Shown here one piece after another: positions 18,255 to 30,212 of a stretch of DNA of 64,000 nucleotides (its first letter is position 1; each line of letters starts with the position of its first letter). The DNA comes from Pristionchus mayeri (lineage: Eukaryota > Nematoda > Chromadorea > Rhabditida > Neodiplogasteridae), in contig BTRK01000003.1 in NCBI GenBank assembly GCA_036245805.1, positions 17,028,464 through 17,092,463 on the forward strand, in the 5' to 3' direction. A model generated the notes under the pieces. The model was not told the origin of the DNA, made no database searches, and saw only the letters and a program-made list of their open reading frames with translations. A program made the position numbers and the translations under genes.

Positions 18255-21200
18255 TTACGAGCAAGACTTCTTCGGAATTCCAAATATTGAAGTGATAAGA
18301 ATCCCACCATCCCTGTTAGTGGTCGGCTCAAGGAAACGCATGATTGAGTCGATATTATGTACGGGTGAAAAGCAGTTAGCGTCAGACTTGGGATAGGCCC
18401 TCTCTCGTTGTGTTCGATTCTGAGTAGAATAACAATTCATGCATACTCGAGGTGATGGGAATGACGGTATATATTCTTCAAACTACCACATTCGGAAGTA
18501 CCTGCGAGTGCTGTCGGAACAACTCGAAGATGTGGTCGACCATCGAATGATGCAGGAAGAATATGATGTCGTTGGTGCTGCTCCAGGATCTGCAAACAGT
18601 GACATACAGAGAGAAATGCTCAAAAGAATCCACTCGAAACAATGGTCAAACACTTCCGGTTTCATGTCTCCTCCGATGTAGTAGTGCACATAGTCGTGCG
18701 AGAATTCGAGCAAGCGGTCGTCCAAGACGTGCGTCAAGCATGTCCGAAATTGTTTTCATTAATATTCACAAATATAGTAACACATGTATCACGAGTCAGA
18801 GGAAGCCACGAACAATTTTTTAAGCCATTTGAATGAAATCGTGGCTCTGCTTTTTTAGGGGTCCCAAAACTGGTAAAAGAGGGGTCCAGTGAAAAGAGTG
18901 GCCCATACTTTTAGGGACCCTTCTAACAGAGGGTCCCTAAACTTTTGTCATCATTATTCTTTTCACAAATCAAAAGAATATTCATACAAGGGACTACCGA
19001 AAGCGGGCGCGTTGCAGCAAGTACGTCGTTCACATCCTTCTGGTCGATCGCGAAATCGATTCGGGCTGGAGATCAAAGATCAAGCATAATGATGGAAATA
19101 GTGTACTAGGGCGAATAAGAAATATTATGTCTTCCAGGCGTTGATATAACGTAATAATATTATACAAGCGGCATGGCACAATAATTCTTATCCGGACAAA
19201 GTACCAGAAATAGATAATAAATTCAAATTTCGATATTTGATATTCGACAGGCATGTCAAAGACTGCAACAGTCAAGTCGAAGATTGACTATCACAATTCA
19301 TTAGTACCTGGGGTGAAGAATTCACCCTGCACATCTGACCCGACTGCCCGCGTGATGTAAGGAATGCCCTGAAAAGTGTATTCTGAAAAATTGTGATTAC
19401 CATTTTAATTTACAAAAAAACGATGAAAATCGTAATGATTGAAAAGCTTTTTTTCATTTTTTGCCCATTTTTTTCCCATTTTATCAGAAAGGTACTATGC
19501 TTCACATTATGACGATATTTCCCATGTTGTTTCCTGAAATTAATTGGTATGCGGGTTCACATTAAAAAAAATAAATTAATGTTTTTAGCTCATTACTCGC
19601 CTCCATGGTGGTCCAGTTCGCGTAGGGTCCAGTAACAACGTACCCATTTTCATCGGTATTACCGAGAAATATGGGCGTAAACATGATGGAGTCCTGAATA
19701 GAGCGCAATATCTAACATTATCTAGGCTTGATCACTACGAGAGAATAACGAAGTTTTGACACCGATTCTCGATGAGTAGTCACGAAAAATAAATGCAATA
19801 ATAGTGACCTTTGGTTGGGGCAGATGCGAGTCGAGAGAAGAGTCCCAATAGGGGATGCCAAGGGAGTGAGGAGCGGGCTCATATTTCCGCAATATTAGCT
19901 CGAACCTGCAATGCAGATACATATCATTATAATATTGTTTTTTTGTTTGAGTAGTAGCGATTCATAAATATGTAGCCACTATTGGGACAATGAGAGGCCA
20001 AATTACGGAAGTATTTATAAGAATCTCATTTTGACTCTTCAGTTAGCTCTCTTGGCGATCAAAGAAGCGAAAGCGCCCGCAGGGTGAAGATTAGGGTTGT
20101 CAATTTGTGTGTGAAGAAAGCCGCTCGATCGCGCGCGTTCGGACACTAGCGAGTCGGAATGACGACTGTGTCTGAACTAGAGTTATCTTGTTGGAAATAA
20201 TTCCGGAACTCCAATAACGAGAACAAAGGGTTCTCCCTCTTTATTTCATTTCCAATATTTCCACTCGATCGGCCTGATCATTTCCAAAATGTTTTGGAAA
20301 TTCCAATAAGGGTGATCACAAAATGATTTTTTTTCAATCGATCATTCTAATGAGTTACAATTCAATTGAGTTTCATCAACAGTTTCATCAACATACCTCC
20401 TCCAATCTGTCTATTTCCTCAAAATTTTGGAAATTCCAATAAGAGTCTCATGTCCAATTGGCGATCGCCACATTATCGAACGCTTTTGAAAATGAGAAGG
20501 AGAGGGGGTCATTTCCAATAACGCTTCATTTCCAACAAGATAACTCTAGCCTGAACTTTTTGTATTTGAAAAGTTGGGACACATAATTGTCTGAGATACA
20601 TTTTCGGACACAAATTGCCAACCCTAGTGAAGATCATCATTTGTTTGTAAAACCATCCCTAGCCTACCTGCATTCCGTTCCCTCTTCGTCTCACCTCTTG
20701 AGAAACTCGCGATGCCATAGCATGAAAGAAGGTCCAGAGTGGACTCCGTAGTGCATGAAAACGAGACAATTTAATCTTACTAAGTTTAAAATATTTTAAA
20801 CATCCTACTTGTGCACCCTGCCGAATCGGTTGTACGTGCCATCGCTCTTGATCTCGTTCAGCGCCTTCTGAAATTTGCGTGTGCTTTGGCGTCGAGCATT
20901 CGTCTGACTCTCTTCAGTGTGTATGCTCTCTCGTCTCTCTGACCGGCGAGAGAGCGTGCAAACGGAAGAGAGTTAGATCATTGCTCTTGGCGTCAATATG
21001 TTTGGCCAACGTTATGATCAATTGCCCTATCACTAAGCATAAAAACACATGTTTTTACATGTCATTCCGACCAGTGTTTTTTTTCAGAAATAAAATCTCA
21101 TATTGCCAAACCTCAATATTAAGCCTCTCCTCATCCGTCAACATTCGAATTTCTTTCCTAATGGCCCGTTTCAGCAGATTTCCATCTTTCAATCGGCAAG

Positions 21201-22749
21201 TGTTATTGGAAGGAAGTGGTTCGAATGATAGTGAAGAGTTTGCTGGAAAATTCCAAAATTTACAACAAAAAATGAAAAAAAATAATTATGCGTTCGTTTC
21301 GATTACGGATATTTAAATGTGAAGGTAATTGGATCTGCAGAAAAGTAGCCGAAAAGTGTTCTTCGACAGGAATTTAAAAAATGAAGCATGAGAGAGAGAG
21401 AAAAAATATGCAATGATAATCATAACTCATGTAAGTTTGGACCGGGAAATACTTTTGGAATCAGGGGGATTGGAACCACCGAGCTTCTGATCATGATACA
21501 GATGCTTTACCACTCAGCTATACCCCTCATGCTCTTCTACCTCGACTCTCGCGCTAGGATCTCTTGGCTACACAGAGGGCATTCTCACACTCTACACTCA
21601 CACCCGCTGAAGTATTCGCAGACGCACGCTCGTGTCACGCAGGGAAATACTCTCTTCTCAATCTAAATTGCGCTTTTAAAAACATTTTTATCAAATAACT
21701 AAATAGTTGTATCAAACAATGCATGGTTCGCCGTTATGGAATCTGTCGCATCGATTTTCCTTATGCTCTCGATCACGGCATTTTTGGTTCACATAATTCG
21801 CTAACCTCAGTCCAATAAGGATCGATCTTATTCTGAGCCCATTCTGGAATGTGCGCATGTTTGTCCAATAAGGTGTGGTTCTTCAGGTGAAATGGAATCT
21901 GCAAAACATTTGGCTCACTTGTAGAGCCAGATAAATGGTTCGCCTCTTATCTCTGCACTCTCTCGAACAGTTTAGTGTTGAACGAGTGGGGGTAAATGGG
22001 AATGCATTTACCCGGGGGGGGGGGGGGGGGGTGACAAAAGCAAAAAGGTGAAAGCACTCGTCACCGTACGCTTGAGAGTTGGCCCAGTAACATGGGAGTT
22101 ATTTCATTGTAACCAGATGCCCCCCCTACATTTGCATATATCATTCTTGTTTCCAGGCGATCTTGAGTTTCACTCTCCAAGAACGACCCGGGGTTCATGG
22201 CCGAAAATTGATAATTTGAGTAGAAAATCATGGTTAAATAAACACCAAATACCGTAATATATCGATTCTAATACTATTGGGTTCCAGAAGTTACTGGGGT
22301 ACAGGAATATCAATTGCTGTATTATTTATTTAGCTAACCATGATTTTCCGCTCAAATTCTCAATTTTGAACCATGAACCCCGAGTCGTTCGTGGAGAGTG
22401 AAACTCATGATCGCCTGGAAACAAGAATGATATAGTCGAATGTAGGGGACCTCATATTGGTTTCAATGAAATAAATCCCATGTTGCTAGGCCAACTCTCA
22501 AGCGAAAGGTAACGAGTTGCGCTTTTGTCACCCCCCCCCCCATTACCCAAGTGCCAAATGGTGTACGGGAAACAAGAGACGAAGAAGATATCATACCTTT
22601 CTATGACGCTCATGGTGTACTCTGAACCACGGTTGCTCCACCGTCTCGGTGTACTCCTTCCCATTGATGGTGTACTTGATTACGTCTCGGAATGCCAGCG
22701 AGAGACCCGATGTAATTGCGATGACGAATAAAGTAAACAAATGATACAT
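18255..22749 (-). CDS. Tyrosinase (type-3 copper), secreted, 13 predicted exons
   Basis: Predicted phenol oxidase of about 400 aa. Exons: 22749-22597 (signal peptide MYHLFTLFVIAIT), 21898-21806, 21242-21112 (RKEIRMLTDEER), 20867-20809 (KALNEIKSDGTYNRFGRVH), 20754-20695 (CuA, HSGPSFMLWHREFLKR), 19905-19809 (FELILRKYEP, IPYWDSSLDSHLP), 19693-19597 (DSIMFTPIFLGNTDENGY), a doubtful 20-bp exon at 19533-19514, 19368-19308, 19065-18998 (IDFAIDQKDVNDVLAATR), 18743-18634 (HDYVHYYIGGDM), 18589-18502 (CuB, NDIIFFLHHSMVDHIFELFR), 18419-18255. Copper-ligand histidines of both sites are present. Phases agree at nearly all joins. Two acceptors lack AG (before 20754, CAT; before 18743, CGG), and the join from exon 2 to exon 3 is out by 1 nt, so a short exon is missing or the gene is decaying. 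The start follows TTTCAGG, a likely trans-splice site. No ShK tail is seen. Confidence 0.82.
20177..20549. mobile_element. CTAGAGT-type MITE inside a tyrosinase intron
   Basis: 373-bp palindromic element with ends CTAGAGTTATCTTGTTGGAA and its exact complement at the right. No gene inside. It lies in the intron between the 20695 and 19905 exon borders, on a gene that otherwise has small introns. Confidence 0.8.
21452..21522 (-). tRNA. tRNA-like sequence, degenerate (anticodon CAT)
   Basis: On the minus strand GGGGTATAGCTGAGTGGTAA contains a good A box (TAGCTGAGTGG), and GGTTCCAATCC is a near-match to the B box. The loop reads ATCATGA, giving CAT. The anticodon stem has a mismatch and no proper acceptor stem forms. 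It is therefore a tRNA pseudogene or tRNA-derived repeat, lying inside the predicted tyrosinase intron. Confidence 0.45.
22014..22541. mobile_element. G-tipped foldback element, copy 1
   Basis: Begins with 18 G and ends with 11 C; just inside lie GTGACAAAAGC and its complement. The arms are inverted over about 230 bp each, with GGCGATC-TGAGTTTCACTC and AAAATCATGGTTA blocks. The flanks ATTTACCC and ATTACCC suggest an 8-bp target duplication. The element lies in the first intron of the predicted tyrosinase gene. Relatives are at 53005-53536 and 61712-63398. Confidence 0.82.
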
Positions 22750-23296
22750 CCTGAAATGTATTGCATTTAGAGACATGGTAAATGCTATTGGATGAATTGT
22801 AAAACGATAGAACTTAGGGATTATATTCGTTAATTAGAAAGAACATTCCATAATATTGCTGAATATGCGTTACATGATAATTATATATCGATATCACGAG
22901 TCAAATGTAGAAATGTACACTCACTGGTCACTATATGAATTGATGAACTATCTTTTGAGACAAACACTCGCCGAATGGGAAAATACTCTTCCAAGTTGAC
23001 AACAGAGACAACAGAGTTCTATTGTGATGGGAATTGGAAGTGTAATCATGGATTGCGAGGAAATTGGACGAAACGTGAGAGTCGTATGATTTGATGAGGG
23101 TGTATCGATGGTCATTTGGATAATATAATTGTTGCCAAGTAATGGGGGTATATACTGTTCACAGGCTCTTAGCCGTTAACGTGGCGTTTTAGGATGGGAA
23201 ATATAGAGTGTATTTCATTTGAGACTTCTAATGATTCTCATCCGTAATTGCATTTGTATAGTGTCTGAACCCAGACAAATTCGCCTCAATCAATCA
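22750..23296. other. Upstream region of the tyrosinase gene
   Basis: No gene recognised. It holds the presumed promoter and trans-splice site of the minus-strand tyrosinase and one isolated copy of the foldback end TATCACGAGTCA (about 22889). I cannot identify specific promoter elements. Confidence 0.3.
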
Positions 23297-24200
23297 TTTC
23301 CAAAATCGGAATCAATTTCACGCTATCTGCCCCAAAAACCGTTATCTCTGTCTCTATCAATTCACATTGTTGCTCTCGCTGCCTACTTGTTCCATCACTT
23401 TCGATTTCTCTTCTCCATAGCACGTTCGTTCTGTTAGCACTATGCAGTCTATATTTGTCACCACATGACCAATGTGTTCTTTACAATATTCTCGCGTCAT
23501 TGTTTCTTAACCTGTCCAAATAAATTCGCGCAAGTGAAGCAATCACATGGATTCGAATTTGGATGCCATCTATGCCATCGTACATGGTATTTTTTTGTCA
23601 CTTTCCTCCCTCTTGTCCACACAGAGCAATCGATCTCCGTCCATGCAATTCTTAGGCACATTCCATTTCCATTTTCACGCAATCGCTATAATTCGATCGC
23701 CTCTAGATTTCCTTCCATTTTATGTTTTATGAAACAAACAAAAGATATGTGTCCAACACTCAATTTCTGACATTCGTTTCTTGTGTTTCTCCATTGATCT
23801 ACTCTCCCTACTCTTGTACCAAAGTGAATCTGCAAGAGTGAATATATTCCTCTTTTCAATTTATTTAGTGTAGCAACTTCACCGGAGCTTCATGACGATA
23901 TTTGTGAGGAGGAACCTCCAGCCATACATTTGATTACTTCACTTGCGCGAATTTATTGAGGCAGGTTAAGAAAAGATGACGCGAGAATAGTGTAAAAACC
24001 AATTGGTCATTTGGTGACAACTATAGATTACGTAGTGGTAAATAGAACGAACGTGCCATGGGGGAGTGAAATCGAAAGTGATGGGAACAAATAGACAGCG
24101 AGAGCAAAAATGTGAATTGATAGAGACAGAGATAACGGTTTTTGTGACAGATGCCTAACATTAAGCGTGAAATTGATCCCGATTCGGAAATTATCGATGA
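23297..24200. mobile_element. Foldback element, ~265-bp diverged arms
   Basis: Left arm about 23297-23560 and right arm about 23935-24200 are inverted repeats sharing ATCGG(A/G)ATCAATTTCACG, AAAAACCGTTATCTCTGTCTC and AATAAATTCGCGCAAGTGA. The spacer is about 375 bp without genes. Indels and substitutions between arms indicate an old insertion. The matching open frames on opposite strands are a by-product of the palindrome. Confidence 0.7.
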
Positions 24201-24627
24201 GTAAATATTGATATAAGGCAAACAAATAGTGCGATGAATTGATAATACACGTTTATAAAGCAATAATCGAAAAATCACAATAAGATCAGAAACATCTAAA
24301 AAAAACTGTCAACTTTAGCGACTCGGGCCTAAGCCTAAGCCTAAAACAAACCTAAATTGCTTCAAGTCAAGCCTAGTCTCGTTGAGAGCTATCGATTTTT
24401 TAAAAATGGTCATTTGCATAAGTTTGAACAGAGATACGATGGAAAACATATTTTATTCAGAAAAAATGTCCGGGATATCCCTACTGAGGATCGGTGTTGG
24501 GGGACAGAGTTATGCCTAATGAAATATGTACGCACCTCAATTCGACTAGTAGAATCAGATTCTGTAATACAATTCGTATCATTAGAAGAAAAATTTCGAG
24601 ATAGATCGAATGATTTTTTTTTGAAAA
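24201..24627. other. Spacer without recognisable features
   Basis: AT-rich sequence with an open frame on each strand (119 and 95 codons). Both overlap the start of the adjacent MITE and lack protein-like features, so I do not call a gene. Confidence 0.3.
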
Positions 24628-25001
24628 TTAAAGGAGGACTCTCGGCAAAGTGCCACATCGATAGAAAAAAAATTGTAACGGAGTTTCCACCCTTCAAAGA
24701 TAATAGCGCGAGCTAGGAGGTAGGCAAAAAACAGCGGTAGCATAGCTCAGTGGTACAGCAGCCGTTTCGTAATCGGAAGGTTGCGGGTTCGATCCCGACC
24801 AGTTTTGGACAATTCTTCAAGATATTTGAATTCGCGCACTTCCCTGTCCCACAAGCGTCCATGGCAGTCAGCCAACTAATCATAACTTTGTTGAGAGTAG
24901 AGATGTAAATTTAATTTTTTGGAGCCTTTAGTCGTTAAGAGGAGCTGGGTCATGGATATGAAAGGGTCCAAAGTTCAACTTTGCCTTCCGTCCTCCTTTA
25001 A
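24628..25001. mobile_element. TTAA-flanked MITE with tRNA-like core, copy 1
   Basis: 374 bp with ends TTAAAGGAGGAC and complement GTCCTCCTTTAA, and inner inverted GGCAAAGT. It contains the tRNA-like sequence at 24734-24807. Downstream of that it shares GATATTTGAATTC-CGCAC and CAGCCAACTA blocks with the 375-bp element at 57054-57428. The shared blocks on both sides of the tRNA-like core show they are one family, not independent tRNA insertions. Confidence 0.78.
24734..24807 (+). tRNA. tRNA-like sequence (anticodon CGT), probably not functional
   Basis: GCGGTAGCATAGCTCAGTGG contains an A box (TAGCTCAGTGG) and GGGTTCGATCC a near-consensus B box. The loop TTCGTAA would give CGT (Thr). The T loop is one base short, the last stem pair and the anticodon stem closure are mismatched, and no acceptor stem pairs. 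It is embedded in a MITE, so I read it as a tRNA-derived module. Confidence 0.5.
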
Positions 25002-25796
25002 GCATGAAAAACATAATTTTAGACAATATCTCCAGTTGAGGTATTTTTAGATCATCCGATTTGGCATCGATTGAAAAAAAATTCGCACGCAATATGTCAA
25101 AAACTGACAAAGACACAGCCATTTGAAGTGGCAGGTCAGATCTACTCGTCAACATACAAACTTCGCAAAACCTAGCGAATTAGCGTTATCTTCGCCCTCA
25201 TTATGCCCTACCCTAGTAGTTCCAGCTGAAACTTTCACAAATAATTTTTTTTCTATCATAAAAGGATCACATTTTCCTACGTTTTTACAGAAGATCCGTG
25301 ATAAAGCAATGTATCCTCAATATTATATAAATGCGCATACATTATGATTTTCGAGAACTTGGCAAGAACAATTGAGTACATATCTATGGGGTAGAGTTTA
25401 TCCTGCTTCCTACAATAATATGACTTCATTGTCGATGCTTCTTTCTGTGCTGTCTCCATTAATTCCACATCCTGACATTCTAAACTAATTATTCGGACGC
25501 ATCATCAAGTGATAAATCGATCGACAAATGATTAGATCTAAAGATTTGACTGACCTGATCTTCTCGTGAATTCAATTTGATTTACGGAATTTCATGGAAT
25601 TTCATGTAATTACTGATTATCGAATGGTGTTGCGAATGAATGCTTCCTTATGATCACTTTTAAAATACAAATTCCAGTTTTTTTTTAAAATCCTCAGTTA
25701 CTGAACAATATTACGATTAGAAACCACATTGTAATTTTATACAAACGTGAAAAAAAATTTCTTCATTCATAAAGATTAGGAACATTTCGAATCGAC
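25002..25796. other. Intergenic region, nothing recognised
   Basis: I found no splice-consistent coding exons, terminal repeats or RNA genes in about 800 bp. Confidence 0.3.
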
Positions 25797-26701
25797 TTAG
25801 ATCCTCATCAACAGCACCGCGGTCGCAGTCTGCACAGACATCATACTCGAAGAGACATGCGCAGCATCCGGCTGTTTGGTCGTCGTCGTGACTCCATCTC
25901 CCCACTCAGAGGCATTATGTTGTGTAGTAGGAATGGCTTCCTCTCCCTTCGGATTCGCCGTTGTGGCATCATCCTCCCCTTTAAGATCCGGTGAAATGTG
26001 ACCATCCGGTTGAATCGTAATTGTAGCTTAATCCTTCGGCTGGTTCGTCGCCGTGGTAGGGTGTACAGGAACCGCCTCCAACTGTGGGAAATATTCATAA
26101 ATTGTGTAGACAGCCATCCGTACCTCCATTAGCTTGTTGCACAGCCTTCCTTTGCAGTTGCAATACGTTCCGCCCTCGACGTTATTGCATCCTTCTTGCT
26201 AGAAGTATCTAGATTATGAAATGAAGCTCCTATTTGAATTATTGTTTCATTATATAAGATTCATTATTTTATTTTATATTGGATGATATTTGCTACAATA
26301 CAATTTAATATACGTTCTCACCATGTATCTAGTGAATCCGCATCCCTTTGTTACATTTCGCCCACCATTGATTGTGACGTCCTCCTGAATGGTGCCATAT
26401 TAGTCATACTCGAGAGGTGAGTTATTTACATTTTTAACAATTAATATGATGATTGGGCAATTTTAACAATTTTAAGAGAAGTTATTTTTTGTAGTGAAAC
26501 CACGAACATGCCACTATATCTAAGCATATTTTACACGTACAGTATAGCAGATGTTTTCCATGTTGTCTTTGCACTCTATCGGAGTATACGATTCCTTTCC
26601 GAATCCGCTCCCGGAATAGCAAAACTTTCTACTTTCTCCATTGCACAGATCCCTTTGCAGCAACATTCAATTCCATTGTTATACTTGCCGCACCCCTCCT
26701 T
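25797..26701 (-). pseudogene. Two-domain Ly6/three-finger protein gene, broken
   Basis: Exons: 26701-26541, 26384-26322, 26198-26124, 26081-25797. The first encodes the end of one three-finger domain (KEGCGKYNNGIECCCKGICA) followed, after a 1-nt shift, by the start of a second (CYSGSGFGKES). The next two are the middle exon (EDVTINGGRNVTKGCGFTRY) and the CN exon (GCNNVEGGTYCNCKGRLCNK). The last is Thr/Pro-rich with a hydrophobic end (MMSVQTATAVLLMRI), consistent with a GPI-anchored surface protein on a mucin-like stalk. Exon 4 has an in-frame TAA at 26030-26028 after 17 codons, and no first exon or signal peptide is found upstream. The frameshift, stop and missing 5' end make it a pseudogene. 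Confidence 0.68.
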
Positions 26702-28344
26702 CTGTAAATATTTACAATTATTTATGTCCATGTGTTCCATGAGAAGGCATGCAATCGAACCCATTGACAACACGCTAAAATCGGTTCGATCACAACAAAA
26801 CTTGCAGTGTTTGTATCATATATCTGAGCATCGGATAGATTTAATATAAATTCGGAAACTGCCACAAGAACACCGAACTGAACGCCGACTCTAATCCTTA
26901 TTAAAAACAAAGTCAATTTACAGTTGCGGACAAAAGTTAGCACCAAATTTCAAATGATCATAACTTCTTTCAAAATTGAGATAACGATTTACGGTTTGGA
27001 GCATTCGAGAGATACACCCCAGGATATTATCGGCATATCGATGATGTTCTGAAACCTAAATGTCGCGGGTTACAAAATTTATTTCCCAGGAGTTCTTTCG
27101 ATTTGATTTTTTTAAACCTCAGCCGAACTACGCTATGAAGTCAAATTCATTTTGGTGAGAGTACCTCCCCAATGATGCGAATCCACTATCCAGCGTGTTT
27201 GGTGCTTCTCGATGAGAGTAGGTATATCGATTTTCTGAGACATCACACATTTTGTTTTTTGGTTATATCTTCGTAACAAATTGAGATAATGGATCAAAAT
27301 TTCACAGGTGTCATACTGCCGTGATGGAGCAACAATATGCCAAGTTTAATAGCGAATGGAGTGAAAATTACAAAAATCGAAAAATTTTGTTCAACAATTT
27401 TCAGCCACATGAAACCACCCAATCGGGTTCAGCGAAAAATACGATTTCTTGTCACTTTATGCAGAAACTATTAGCGAACTACTGTGCGAAATTGCGAGAT
27501 TAGGCGATTCTCTATACCCATTTTGAATTTGAATACTCGGCGAGGGTCAGAGTGGAGCAGCTGTTTAGAAGTAGTGGGACTCAACAATCTCATTATCCGA
27601 ACACGGACATTTCAATTCAAATGATCCCAATTTTATGATAAATGTGCATAACTTAATTAAGTTAAAATATGACGAAATAAGAACAAGAAAAAATACGGCT
27701 GTTAGTTCGGTTTTTTATCAAACAAATGCACCTGAAACTACGCAGGTCTTAGATATGTAATTTGTGAAAATTTTATACAACTGAAACAATGTGAAAATTG
27801 TGGTTTTTTTGTGATCACTCCGACGATTTTACATAAATTTATTTGACGATCTGCTAACGAATCACTAACCGAGCATGGCGAATTGGTTCGATCGCATCAT
27901 TTTACAGTGCGCAAATATTATTGATTCACTTTTTGTTCAGGAAAAATATGAAAAAAACTTTATTCGAACGGCATCAAACCACATCATAGTTTGCTATTTT
28001 TTTATTTTCGGGGAAATGAAATCGGCATCAAATAGTTCACCTTAACACAGAACTCCACTCCCTCTTCGCATTGTTTTTCGTAGTAGTCTACAGTTGTCTG
28101 GTTTATCTCCCAGCACTTAAGTGTGAAAGTGAAAGGGCACATCAGAACGACGAGAATAATGTATCGCATGACTCCTTAAATTTTAACTGTTCTCCCGAGA
28201 CTTGGAATCGCGTGGGCAAATGTAGGAACATAAAGGAACGAAGTTTGAGCGTTGATTTATAACGTGCACACGCGGTGGTACATAATACGATTACAATATG
28301 AGGGAAATATCTCTGAAAACGCCTTATTCTTCTGTAAATCAACT
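26702..28344. other. Intergenic region with no convincing gene
   Basis: Open frames of 60-75 codons lack protein-like features. About 26932 the sequence TTGCGGACAAAAGTTAGCACC looks like a transposon end, but I could not find its partner. The start of the Ly6 pseudogene would have lain here and is absent. Confidence 0.3.
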
Positions 28345-28440
28345 GAATAATGCATTCCGTCGATGATTCACGCGCCATGACATTACTCACCCGCCTCCTC
28401 CATTCCTTTCTCGATTTTCCTAGTATGAGGAAAACGCTTT
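28345..28440 (+). promoter_or_regulatory. Relic copy of the ShK/C6 gene 5' region
   Basis: AATGCATTCCGTCGATGATT and the following CGCCATGACA resemble the segment upstream of the ATG at 30213 (GCATTCCATGGATGATTCAG, about 30118) and the inverted copy upstream of 29807. No matching signal-peptide exon follows, so only the upstream part was copied. Confidence 0.35.
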
Positions 28441-28726
28441 TTTTCGGGAGAAAAGCATACGTGCAAGGAAATAATTCGTACAGTTCGCTTAAGGTACGAC
28501 CGACCCTAAAAGTAGGACTCTTGGTAAAGCCCATACCCCCCTACTTTGTCAAGAGTCTACATATTGTAAATTCAATTATCGACAGAGTGCATGATTGTGA
28601 ACAGACCAATTACAGTCCGGAATTAAGCATTATTTATTCGGCAAATGTCACAAAAAATTTAGTTTCGAACAATGAATCGGATTATTCTCGGTATTCAAAC
28701 GTTGAGCCAGGTTGATGTAGCTGCAA

Positions 28727-29807
28727 CTACATCAGACCTGCAGTCGCAGCAGCATTCTTGTCAGTGAACGTGCGGGGTACTACATTGCACAGCCTGCCTT
28801 TGCAGCACCATCGCTTGCCGCCCGCCACATCCTTGACACCTTCTTCCTGAAGAAAAATCAGTTCACATAGTTTCACAGCACTGGCGGCTAGGTTCCTTCT
28901 GGACATTCCCGCCTATTAGGAGACCTATTAGGGTTCATTAGGAGTCTGGACTGCTCACCATTTTGCAGCCCAAACACCATTAGATGTTATAATACTTTTT
29001 TGATTTTTGAAATTATATTCAAATCAACCCAACTGGACCAATCGTATAGTATTCATTATTGTTGAAGTAAAAAAGTGCCGCACCGAGCATTTATTGTTTC
29101 CGCAGCCCCTCTTTGCAGTCCGCTTTCCGTTGATTGTGATGTGCTCCTAAACAATTATTGATTATAGGGGAAATCACCGTCTCGAACACTTTTAGATTAT
29201 GTGAAAGGTGGGAAAATTTAAACAGTGAAGCAATAATTAATTTATGATATATTGAATCGTTGTTTTCTCTCCTGGTAGTGTTCTCGTACACCAGAATTTT
29301 TGCGATCTACTGATAATAGGTACGACCTCATGTCTCCATTCTAGTCGTTTTCTAGGAGTAAACACTCACCGCACAACAGAAGCTCTCGCTCTCGCCGCAC
29401 TCCCTAGGCGGGAAAGGATTGTTTCCCAGTCCCCTTCCGACAAAGCAGCACATCTTCGTAGACCCCGAATTGCAGAGGTCTCCTTCGTTGTAACGGTCCA
29501 CTCTACAAAAGGAAAAATGAGGGAACATATATTGTATTCTTTTCTCACAGATCCATGTTTTGGGAAAAAACATTTCTGTCATGTTCAGTTCATGCTAAGT
29601 TAATTAATTCAGTGTAATGTTACGCAATAATTGATAACAGATGAAAGTCACATTAATGCGTGACACACATTGCGCCTGCGAGCGTAGACAAAATAATAGT
29701 ATGACGTACTTGGAGTGTTCGTTGTCTATGTGCAAGCCTTCGACTCCCGCTACGAAGAAGTATACGGTAGCCACGAGGAAGGAAACGGTAGAGAGGGGAG
29801 ATATCAT
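28727..29807 (-). CDS. Chimeric secreted Ly6/three-finger protein
   Basis: Four exons, 137 aa: 29807-29710 (signal peptide MISPLSTVSFLVATVYFFVA), 29502-29370 (YNEGDLCNSGSTKM then CCFVGRGLGNN and CGESESFCCA), 29146-29084 (EHITINGKRTAKRGCGNNKC), 28846-28727 (KRWCCKGRLCN and a short tail). Phases match at every join. Exon 1 has the same 98-nt length, phase and sequence type as the first exon of the ShK/C6 gene at 30213, whereas exons 2-4 are Ly6 exons. Exon 2 begins with the end of a preceding domain. The usual GC at the start of exon 4 is GV, and the tail is too short for a clear GPI signal, so folding may be impaired. A leftover piece (WCLGCKM) at about 28955-28975 is not used. Confidence 0.62.
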
Positions 29808-30212
29808 TCCGAAGAATGGATTTTTCTGGCGATGGTCAGGTTTTAGCAGGGAAAAGTCAGGTGTCGAATGAGCAATGACTCCTGAATCATCTATTGAATG
29901 CATTGTTCTTAGCTAGCACTCGAGATTTCTGCCCTTTCTCAGTTCCACACAACAAGTGAATGGGAATTGTGTGAAAACGTGTGCCATTGAAATGGGGAAA
30001 CTGAGTAATAAGCGTATTCTGATGGTCACACTGGAGGAGGAGAATGCGGCAAGATCTCAAAAATGCTTGAAAGAGGAACTGAGATAGAGCAGCTTCTCTT
30101 CGAGATGTGAACAGCATTGCATTCCATGGATGATTCAGTTGTCATCGCTCTTTCGCCATCTGACTTCTCCCAGTTCAAACCAGATTATCGCTAGAATAAT
30201 GCATTATTCCAA
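29808..30212. promoter_or_regulatory. Divergent promoter region with inverted duplicate halves
   Basis: The 405 bp between two head-to-head start codons. The ~90 bp next to each ATG are inverted copies of each other (GATGATTCAG-(A/T)GTCAT, CATCTGACTT / CACCTGACTT, TCGC-AGAA). This suggests that one gene's promoter and first exon arose by inverted duplication from the other. Expression of the pair may therefore be similar (inference). Confidence 0.55.

Noticed and set aside
18439..18681. 80-codon plus-strand frame
   Set aside because: Antisense to tyrosinase exons that carry the CuB histidine motif in phase.
21388..21666. 92-codon plus-strand frame
   Set aside because: Runs antisense over a tRNA-like sequence within an intron; no protein-like features.
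22014..22031. G runs dismissed as pure assembly artefacts
   Set aside because: Three independent runs sit at element borders with matching C runs and flanking duplications, so I kept them as real features, though exact lengths are uncertain.
23219..24278. Similar open frames on opposite strands (SLSLSIHI motif)
   Set aside because: Both arise from the arms of one foldback element.
24734..24807. Functional tRNA-Thr(CGT) gene
   Set aside because: Short T loop, mismatched stems, no acceptor stem, and embedded in a MITE.
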